Source of the DNA: Artocarpus heterophyllus | Lineage: Eukaryota > Streptophyta > Magnoliopsida > Rosales > Moraceae | Length of the DNA: 64,000 nucleotides | NCBI GenBank assembly: GCA_025403435.1 | Contig: CM046348.1 | Span: forward strand, 19,195,679-19,259,678 | Direction: 5' to 3' | Shown: positions 57,031 through 64,000 of the stretch, in pieces | Position numbering within the stretch: position 1 is the first letter of the stretch | Layout: each line of letters begins with the position of its first letter | Made by a program: the position numbers and the translations under genes | The notes under the pieces: generated by a model | Database searches by the model: none | Told to the model about the DNA's origin: nothing | What the model saw: the letters and a program-made list of their open reading frames with translations, nothing else

Positions 57031-58422
57031 TGTTGTGGATTTTCTAAGGCAAGTGCACGTATCGTTAACAAGCAATAAAGAGTGAGTAGAGTATTGTTCC
57101 CACGAGGATTACGTTAATCTAGTTAAGTATCAAAATTGGTTATCTAAAATTATTTGAATAACAAATATAAAATAGAAAAATAACGAAACAAAAAAATATA
57201 AATGAAAATCTAAACAACAAAAGACTAGGGCATCCAATTTCACCTAAATTAATCCTATTTAAATTATCTAATTTAATCAACTGATGTTTACTCCTATGTT
57301 GATAACGAATTTCTCTTAGGTAGTCATTAATCTTTCTCGAGCATTAATAATTTATCATAGTTAGCAAATTTGCTACATATCTGTGGAAACTCTAAACTTA
57401 CTAAGATTCATTAAGAACAAGAAATTCATAGTGTTACACAAGTCTCATAGATATCTCTATCCTATGATGATCTCATGGCATTCAATCATGGTCTAATTTA
57501 ATTATCGCTTCTCAGCCTCAAATTAAATCACAAATCATGCAAAAGGTGCGTAAACTTTTACAAGCATTAAGATTGGATTAAATACTCATCATAGATAATG
57601 AATAAACATCGAATTGAATTAAATTAAACAAAAGTGAACATTCATAATCCAGCTACATCATAGCCCTAGAATAGAGAAAATTAACTCCTAATGAAACTAA
57701 AAACAATCCTAAATAATATCTTAAACATGATAAGTGAAGGAAAAGAATTGTGTTTGGATACGAAGATGATTTTCGTCTCTGGATTGCACCATTCTTCTTC
57801 TCTAAAGCAATGAGTTCTTCCCTCTTGTTTGTAGTTTTTCTCTATTAGAATTCGTCCTTCAACCCTCTATAATGTTCTATTTATAGGCTAGGGTTTGAAA
57901 GGGCAATTTTGGAATGAAATTACGCTGAAATTTAAGTTAGAATCATAATAGCGCCTAAGCTCGATTTTCTGGCACCTAGGCTTCGCAATGGCGCCTAGGT
58001 GCCAGGATTGTAGTGCCTAGGCGCTATACTTGCCCATCGATCTTTTTTGAACTGGCGCCTAGGCGCTCTCTCTGTAGCGCCTAGGCTTCAAAGGAACGCC
58101 TAGACGCTACACTGGTCTTCTAAATGGCACCTAAGTGCCCAAATTGTGGCGCCTAGGCGCTATGCTCTCGGGTTTTCTGTATGAAACTTCATCTATAGCA
58201 GCGCCTAGGCGCCCAATAGTTGGCGTCTAGGCTCTATTTCATCCCGAGTTCACTTTTGCTCAATTTTCGGTTTGCTTTGCCCTGCGCTTTGCTATTATGC
58301 ATCGTTTTCCTTCAAAACCTATAAAAGAACATAAAACACTATTAAATTCTTAAAAATCGCTCAAAACTAACAAAAATATTAAGTAAGAATCATCTAATTA
58401 ATTAGCCTAAACTAACTTATCA
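57031..58422 (-). repeat. Solo LTR of dispersed family I (copy C)
   Basis: 1392 bp starting TGTTGTGGATTTTC and ending AACTAACTTATCA, with the 5-bp target duplication GAAGC directly outside both ends (57026-57030 and 58423-58427). It contains the family landmarks 'gcaagtgcacg', 'caagcaataaagagtgag', 'ttcccacgaggatt' and 'ttaatctagttaagta'. There is no internal domain or second LTR. It carries a distinctive palindrome array at 57950-58235. Confidence 0.82.
57950..58235. repeat. Array of GCGCCTAGGCGC palindromes inside solo LTR copy C
   Basis: About a dozen copies or half-copies of the self-complementary word GCGCCTAGGCGC (variants such as GGCACCTAAGTGCC and ACGCCTAGACGC) occur at spacings of roughly 20-40 bp in about 290 bp. 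The intervening spacers are not conserved. LTR copies A and B do not show it. Confidence 0.85.
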
Positions 58423-59221
58423 GAAGCCTTTACTATATAGTTGAAGATCATGCAAAATTTTCAATGACAATTTTGTATAATTAAAAAAGTTCTCTTCAAA
58501 ATATAACCCTCACATGTGAAAAAAAAAAAAAAGGGCAAAAAATGAAATAAAGAGTGAAAATATGGTCCATATTTATGCTTTTTTTAATAGAAAATGAGAT
58601 GATATGTGTTACAGAATAAGTGGAGACTGAGAAAGAGAATGACGGAGAGACGGTGATCCTAGCATTTCCGTCCCTCTAATACTTAAAGAATTCACACGCC
58701 AAGCATGGGAAAGAAAAGAATGAATTAGAGCATTAGGTATACGCCACATGGCAAAAAGGAATTGGAGGAGAGCATAGTGTACTCCCCATGGCAGCACACA
58801 AATGTTGACTACAAGGGAGCATGGAAGAAGACGAAGGCCGCATTACGTGGTATCCAAGTCCTCTCATGGGCGCTAACAGTATTTGTTTTGGGCCCCTTCC
58901 ACGCGTTTTATTGGGAAATGCCAAGCACTCGTGATCTGGAGCACTGATGAAGTCGATCCGACGGCTAGTGACACGCTCTCATCTGTGCGTGTGGTTCTTA
59001 TTTTGAGCTGAATTAAATTTCAACTCACTTTTTGACCATTTTGCCCTTCAAATTAATTCCAATTGTCACGTTGCTCAATTTACCCACACAATAAAAGGAA
59101 AATAAAAAAAAACAAAATCCAATTAAACTAAAATAAAAAATAATAAGCAATTAAAAGACCCAAAATCTCACAAAATACTAAGTTAAAAGGTCCAAATTAC
59201 CAGTATAAAATAAGCTTATCA

Positions 59222-60235
59222 AATACTCTCAAACTTAATATTTGCTCGTCCTAGAGCAAAAGAACGAAAAAAAAATCTAAAAAAAAATCCTAAAAGGAGC
59301 AATGATTTGGTTGACTTTACAAAACTTCCTCAAATATTACATAAGTTATGTGGCTCAAAAAAAAATGCAACATTATAAAAGTTTATAATTTCAACTTATG
59401 TATTAGTCTAATCCCACTTTGGATTCTTTAAGTGTGTGTGAGTAGTCCTTCTCAATCAATTGCAAGCAAATTCGGCTGAGTTTATGCACACTAGTGTTTT
59501 TTAAGGAATCTAAATTTTTCATGATTTTAAACCATATAAGTTTATTTTTCATACCAACTTTTCACTTATGTCGACTAATACATTACTAAAGATCAAAAGG
59601 ACTTTATAATAGGTTGTAAAAATCAGAAGGACACATTACTAGTAGGAAAGGATACATATGCAAAGAAAAATAAGAGAACTACAATGAAACATGTTTGAAT
59701 CATAGAAAGATAAATACTTAAAACATAAGATTACTACTAGAAATATTTAGAAGCTTCCTCCTTTTTTTTTTTTTCTTTCAATTTGACTTTTTTTTTTCTT
59801 TCCCTTTATCATTTTTCTCCACTACTCCCCCAAACTTATTTCCTTGAATGCAATAGAGAAGTGGGATTTTTTTTTGATAGATCAATTAATGACTTTTTTC
59901 TAGTAGCTCCTTAATTGCTCTCTTTTATTGAAGTACTCATGGATTCTCTTGAAAAGAATAAGGATATATTTTTATTTTTTTTTTTTGGGTTATATGGTGA
60001 GGGTGGTGTGGGTTAAAGAAAGGAAAAGGGCTAAAGTGTTTAAGGCTTCAAAGTGAACAAGAAATGCAATGATGAAAGGGTAGGCTTGAAAAGCTCGAAC
60101 GGTTCAAAAATGACCTAAATCATATCTTTAGTGATATGTCGTTTAAGACATTGTTTGGAGAGAAAATCAAATAGATTCTAGAGTCTTTGAATTTCCTTTA
60201 TAATTTCAGACATCATATCGCTAGATGCTACCTTT
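59222..60235 (-). mobile_element. Internal 3' region of the element whose LTR is copy B
   Basis: Immediately right of the LTR the minus strand reads AAGTTTGAGAGTATT, a plausible polypurine tract. Farther in are strings such as 'ttgctcgtcctagagcaa', 'agctccttaattgctctc', 'tactcatggattctcttgaaaagaata' and 'tcatatctttagtgatatg', which I recall from the 3' non-coding part of abundant plant retrotransposons of this type (recollection, not a search). No protein domain is visible. The other LTR is absent, so the element is truncated. Confidence 0.45.
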
Positions 60236-60289
60236 TTATGTTTATCGAACTATGAGTTAACCCAAAAACGCAAACTTTTAACTTTGTTT

Positions 60290-60400
60290 CAAAATTGTGG
60301 AGATGTATAATGGAAGATCCTATGTCCATCACGTTCACCATAAGCATATCCTACATTGTAACTATACGGGATTGTACATGTGAGGTTCATTTGAGGAGTG
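60290..60400 (+). repeat. RLK-cluster upstream segment, copy 2
   Basis: 'ttgtggagatgtataatggaagatcc', 'catgt(c)atc/acgttcacc' and 'attgtacatgtgaggttcattt' match the segments at 43175-43960 and 62670-62780. It leads directly into the tandem duplication at 60401. Confidence 0.6.
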
Positions 60401-60808
60401 ACTTGGATAAGTACACATGCCCAGGAATTTTATTACATTCAAAGGTAAATTAAAAGAGCAATATAAAGTAAATTAAACGGCATCACGATGAATCAAAAGT
60501 AAGTTGGCTTTGAGCCTTCCACAAAAAGTTGACTTTTGGCTATTTCTTGTCAGTCTCCGATTTTGGAAGTATGTTTCTAAATTCTACTCCATCATAACAT
60601 AAGCGACTCGGATAAGTACACATGCCCAGGAAATTTACTGCATTCAAAAGTAAATTAAAAGATCAATATAAAGTAAATTAAACGGCATCACGATGAATCA
60701 AAAGTAAGTAGACTTTGAGCCTTCCACAAAAAGTTGACTTTTGGCTATTGCTTGTCAGTCTCCCATTTTGGAATTATGTTTCTAAATTCTGCTCCATCAT
60801 AACATAAG
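60401..60808 (+). repeat. Tandem direct duplication, 204-bp period, of an RLK upstream module
   Basis: acttggataagtacacatgc at 60401 recurs as actcggataagtacacatgc at 60605, and the two units match nearly base for base through 'aaacggcatcacgatgaatc', 'gttgacttttggctatt' and 'ccatcataacataagcg'. Each unit contains the promoter-module core found before RLK1 and RLK3, including 'attttggaagtatgtttct'. TTGACTTTTGG in each unit contains a W-box core (TTGAC). Confidence 0.85.
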
Positions 60809-60940
60809 CGGCTGAAAATTCACGGGCAAAAAATTAGTGGAATACCAAAATCAAACAGCAAACTTCGACGGTGATGTCACATCGCATACCAAAATAAATC
60901 TGCAAAAAGAAAAAAAAGAGAGAGAGAATAATATCACGTA
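60720..60940 (+). promoter_or_regulatory. Orphan RLK promoter module
   Basis: Tandem unit 2 continues into 'gcggctgaaaattcacggg', 'tgatgtcacatcg', 'accaaaat' and a GA repeat (about 60917-60929), the same order as before RLK3. No RLK reading frame or fragment follows in the next 3 kb, so the module has no visible gene. Confidence 0.55.
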
Positions 60941-61369
60941 GGATAGTACCCAATGCTTCCATATTTTTAATTGGTTGAAACATGAGGTACAAGCACCTAA
61001 GAACCTTGACAATGTAGTACGCTTGGAGTCTATATTTTGATCTTGATACAATTAAAATCTAAAACATACAGAAAATGGCTATATATCTTTTTCTTTAGAG
61101 ACGAGTTCTAAGGAGTTGTGAGCTATCACTGGTTCCCATGACGGCAAATGATCCATCTTACTGCAGTGGTTTTTTTTTTTTTTATTTATTTTTTTATTTT
61201 TTACACCATTGTTTGGTTGTAATTGCACATATGGCTTTAGATCTCTACACAAGTGAGAGAGGCAGAAACTTTTTTTTTTTTTTTTTTGAGGCGTTGATAG
61301 AATCCAAATTTTGAAATAAAATTTGAACACAATTATATTTTCTTTTAAACTTTGTCCCTATTTTTTATT
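60941..61369. other. Intergenic DNA with poly-T tracts
   Basis: No gene. T-tracts at about 61169-61182, 61191-61201 and 61271-61287. The frame 61079-61330 on the minus strand is a shadow of these tracts. Confidence 0.5.
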
Positions 61370-61965
61370 ACCTTTGCTAATAATTTTTTTTTTCTTCTTC
61401 CAGATTAGAGTTTAATTCACTTTTATAGCTTATCCGGAGGATGCTTTATATATTATATCAAAAAGATGGACAATGAAACATATTTATCGATTCAATAGAA
61501 GCCTTAAAAGGTGAATAGGATTTCAAATAATGAGAGATATATTAAAAGGAGGTCTAATTAAGCCTATTCCTAATCCTAAATGCAGTGTAACGACGCAGGA
61601 ATCAATAAGTAAAAATATTATCTATTTAAGTACACCGAAATGATCTCTTTTCATAATTAGAACATAATTAAAATATATATAACCCTATTCCAGTCTGGTT
61701 CAGTATAAAATGAACTTATAATCATGGAATCAACTCGATCATCAGATTGTCGATTATAAGTTCATAACCCTAGCCCATTTCCATTTTTGGGGAAATAGAT
61801 CTATTAGTTCTTTGATTCTGGTTAGTAAGAGAGATCTTGAACTAAGAAATAGGTTTTAGTAAGGTAAAAAGAGTATCTGAGCAATCTAAATAATTGAGTT
61901 CATTGATATTTCTATTATAGTAGATGCTATCTAAATTTACATAGAAGTACAAGTTAATTTTTGGT
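61370..61965. other. Possible plastid-derived insertion (NUPT candidate)
   Basis: The texture changes to a mixed-composition sequence with few homopolymers, for example 'aacttataatcatggaatca', 'gttcataaccctagcccatt' and 'agttctttgattctggttag', which I associate with chloroplast intergenic DNA. This is from memory only and I could not place it next to a named plastid gene. The phrase 'tgaacttataatc' is partly inverted as 'gattataagttca' 36 bp later, giving a stem-loop such as plastid spacers often hold. No ORF. Confidence 0.33.
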
Positions 61966-62045
61966 TTCTTTACGGCTTTTTAAGTTGAAATATAAATATA
62001 TTATTGTTCAAAACTTGAAATATAATTGAAAAGTTCTCAAAAATA

Positions 62046-62181
62046 CGGCGTTTGGAAATTCAGTTTGAACCAATAGTTTGAACTTAGAATATTATAGCCA
62101 TTTAAATTTTTTCAAGAAAATAATGTAGCAAAATTAATTTGAACCACAAACTATGGTTTGAATCGTGTCTTCCAAACACCC
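62046..62181. mobile_element. Small MITE candidate
   Basis: 136 bp with ends GGCGTTTGGAAATTCAG and, reverse-complemented, GGGTGTTTGGAAGACAC. Inside are paired words 'cagtttgaacc' and 'aaactatggtttgaa'. The size and TTTGGAA termini resemble the MITE near 47949. No clear target duplication. Confidence 0.4.
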
Positions 62182-62237
62182 TTATCTAAACATTCAGTTT
62201 AAAACTTTTCAGAGGGTCCAACTTGTAAAAATATTTC

Positions 62238-62240
<3 letters not shown>

Positions 62241-62274
<34 letters not shown>
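62241..62274. repeat. (AT)n microsatellite
   Basis: About 17 uninterrupted AT units followed by TTTATTTATTTA. Confidence 0.95.
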
Positions 62275-62278
<4 letters not shown>

Positions 62279-62364
62279 TTATTTATGCTAGCAAAATATA
62301 CGGAACCTGGCCAAGGGAGCTCCTCCACCCCGACTACATTCTAAGTTGGTCGTCCGTGTTCTCC

Positions 62365-62440
62365 TAATTATTCAACCATAATGTTATGGATCACTGCCTA
62401 ATTATTCAACCATAATGTTATGGATCACTACCTAATTAGA
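62365..62440. repeat. Short tandem duplication
   Basis: The phrase 'cctaattattcaaccataatgttatggatcact' is present twice, at about 62363 and 62397, in direct tandem with a period of about 34 bp. Confidence 0.8.
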
Positions 62441-62455
62441 TTTGGAGTTTCATAC

Positions 62456-62840
62456 AAGATGAGAAAAAATCAATGCCAAAAATAAGAGATTTTAGAAGGT
62501 TTGGAGGTCTTTAAATTACTTTGTTGGTTTGAACAATATTGATATGGATATATGTATATAGCCTAAATAATTTCTTACCTGATTTTCAGGTATGAGATGC
62601 ATTTGTCATGTAATCTCACACACTATTGTTTCATGCAACTCAAATGTGCAAACTTTTAACTTAGTTTGAAAATTGTAGAGGCGGATAATTAAAGATTTTA
62701 TGTCTACCATGTTCACTGTAAGTGTACCCCATGTTGTAATTATAAGGATTATACATGTGAGGTTCATTTAAATAGTGACTTGGAAAAGTACTTGTATACT
62801 CAAAGTTTTTACCACATTCAAAAGTAAATTAACAAATAAA
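62456..62840 (+). repeat. RLK-cluster upstream segment, copy 3
   Basis: 'acaagatgagaaaaaatcaatgcc', 'ttgtagaggcggataattaaagat', 'taccatgttcactgtaagtg' and 'acatgtgaggttcatttaaatagtgacttgg' follow the same order as the segments at 42990-43990 and 60290-60430. Confidence 0.6.
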
Positions 62841-63084
62841 TATAAGGACTAATACTTTTATAGATATTAATCTGATATTTCAACACAATTCTCTTATAAT
62901 TTCATGATATTTTGCTTGTAAACATTATACTTTTCACGATAATTGGTATATCCATAAAAATATTGATATTTATAAATATTTTTCATAGAAATTTTTAGTA
63001 TACTAATATTATAACCTTATTTTTATATCAATACTTTCATAATATGAAAGTTTTGATAGAAACATCCATGAAAATATCTCTCCA

Positions 63085-63320
63085 TTTGGTAAATGGATTT
63101 GAATTTGTAATTTGATTTGAGTTAGTATGATTTGAATTAGGATTTGAGTTAGTGATTTGAATTGTTATCCAAATTGACGTTTGGATATGCATTTAAGTTT
63201 TAATCTGACTATGGAATAAAATTAAAATTTGTGTTTGGAAAGGCAATGAAAATAGTTTTTGATTTATCAACAAATCAAATAAAATGTTGATGTTAATGAT
63301 CCTAAAAAATATGTAATATG
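63085..63320. repeat. Short dispersed repeat shared with 51722-51985
   Basis: See the partner copy. Shared words include 'gaattgttatccaaattgacgtttgga' and 'aaaatttgtgtttgga'. AT-rich, non-coding. Confidence 0.45.
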
Positions 63321-63644
63321 AGTCTTAATTTATTCTTCTCTTCACTAGAAACACAATGAAAAAAGAATCATCTCAATTGGATAACAAATGCAGAAGTTAT
63401 AATTTTTTCTCAAATATAGGAGGTAGAATTTTAGTTTTTACTGTAGTATATATATCTGAGTATCAAAAGTTTAGGGGATCAGAACTCTGAAAACTTAGAT
63501 TCTTGATACTCAAAGTATTTAAATTTTAGGGGAAACAAATACGTATCTAAAATATTCTTAATACTTAAATTTAAATTTGAGCTTAAAGAATCCAAAGAGT
63601 TTTTAAAACAAACAAAACCTATTTTTCAGTGTAAAATTCCTGTA

Positions 63645-63930
63645 AAGTGAGGGCCAACTTAGCTGGACATTTTATGCCCGATTGATACACTGGCAATACG
63701 TTGACTTCATGTTCCCCCCAAAAATTTGACTTTTGGTTATTGCTTGTAGTTTCCCAGGTTGGAAGCGTGTTTCAAAAGTGGCCCATCCTAACATAAGTGG
63801 CTGAAAGGAAAAAAAAAGAAAAAAAGAAGTAAAACTTATCCTGTCATGTCAAATATCAAAATGAAACAGAAAAAGAAGAAGACAATTTAGTGCAAACAAT
63901 ATATACCAATGAGTATTGTCTTTTAGCCAT
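63645..63930 (+). promoter_or_regulatory. RLK promoter module at the right edge
   Basis: 'gtgagggccaacttagc', 'atttgacttttggttattgcttgtagt', 'ttggaagcgtgtttc', 'cccatcctaacataagtggctgaaag' and 'tgtcatgtcaaatatcaaaat' follow the order seen before RLK3. By analogy with RLK1 and RLK3 a coding region would begin about 0.5-1.5 kb farther right, outside the window. Confidence 0.55.
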
Positions 63931-64000
63931 CGCATTTTTTTTAAAAAAATAGTTTTGATCATATTTGATGGTTTAAAAATATGCACCACCGACGGGGATT

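Larger units (their letters stand above)
56371..58664. mobile_element. Long-terminal-inverted-repeat DNA element (MULE-like candidate)
   Basis: The left arm (about 56371-56500) starts TGTTAGGGTCACTC and contains 'catgtcatcttacttccctat' and 'accatatttttactctttatt'. The reverse complement of the right arm (about 58530-58664) starts TGCTAGGATCACCG and contains 'atatcatctcattttctat' and 'accatattttcactctttatt'. Inverted arms of about 130 bp suggest a Mutator-like element. I could not find a clean 9-bp target duplication, and no transposase is present. A solo LTR is nested inside. Confidence 0.5.
53764..59221 (-). repeat. LTR of dispersed family I (copy B), split by nested insertions
   Basis: LTR landmarks appear in order: 'gacaagtaataaagagtgag', 'tacgagtattgcgttaatct' and 'agttaagtaccaaaattgg' at the left; 'gaaggacgaacaaccctaacc' (matching 'gaaggatgagaaaccttaacc' in copy A); then 'aataaactc' where it is interrupted. 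It resumes at 55808, is interrupted again near 56371, resumes near 58660 and ends AAGCTTATCA at 59221. Removing the insertions leaves about 1.7 kb, comparable to copies A and C. The following DNA begins with the complement of a polypurine tract, so this is the 3' LTR of a minus-oriented element. Confidence 0.65.

Noticed and set aside
57950..58235. Considered as a CRISPR-like repeat-spacer array
   Set aside because: Palindromic words are only 12 bp, spacing is irregular, repeats vary, it lies inside a solo LTR of a plant genome and there are no cas genes.
1..64000. tRNA, rRNA or other structured RNA genes
   Set aside because: Reading by eye found no cloverleaf-compatible sequence with A and B boxes; a tRNAscan or Rfam search would be needed to exclude them.

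Overview
The window is nuclear DNA from a flowering plant, most likely a woody eudicot. It is AT-rich, gene-poor and full of nested plant transposons, and its only intact genes are large intronless G-type (bulb) lectin S-receptor-like kinases of the At2g19130-like class. No bacterial, viral-genome or CRISPR-like organisation is present. I cannot name the species.

Backbone: a tandem cluster of receptor-like kinases (RLKs), all on the + strand. Three are intact: RLK1 (1408-3858, 816 aa), RLK2 (27765-30140, 791 aa) and RLK3 (49096-51519, 807 aa). Two are broken: a frameshifted, truncated copy at 12132-13416 and a 3' kinase fragment at 52465-52842. Each intact protein has a signal peptide, B-lectin domain, S-locus glycoprotein/EGF-like region, PAN domain, one membrane helix and a cytoplasmic Ser/Thr kinase. 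All three read HCD instead of HRD, so they are non-RD kinases. RLK1, RLK3 and the 52.5 kb fragment form one subtype; RLK2 and the 12 kb pseudogene form another.

Between the genes: 0.2-0.54 kb is a degenerate LTR. A CACTA transposon (4861-10730, AAG target duplication) contains two copies of a decayed transposase-associated domain with an LTR between them. A decayed but nearly complete Ty1/copia element lies on the minus strand (15905-24909, GTTAT target duplication) with a solo LTR nested in its leader (21811-23945). A solo LTR (25551-27592) ends 173 bp before the RLK2 start codon. A Ty3/gypsy-like LTR zone fills about 32.8-40.1 kb. Solo LTRs lie at 40820-42864 and 44697-46662. The 53.8-60.2 kb region is a transposon stack: a minus-oriented LTR broken by a PIF/Harbinger-type MITE, a hAT-type element, a long-TIR element and a further solo LTR.

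Right end: the upstream module that precedes RLK1 and RLK3 recurs without a gene at about 60.5-60.9 kb and again at 63.65-63.93 kb, where it probably announces another paralogue beyond the window. The picture is a birth-and-death receptor cluster spread out by transposons, not a multi-gene pathway. I found no convincing new molecular system. The most notable points are the LTR-replaced promoter of RLK2, the orphan promoter modules, the CACTA/LTR sandwich and the dated transposon nest.
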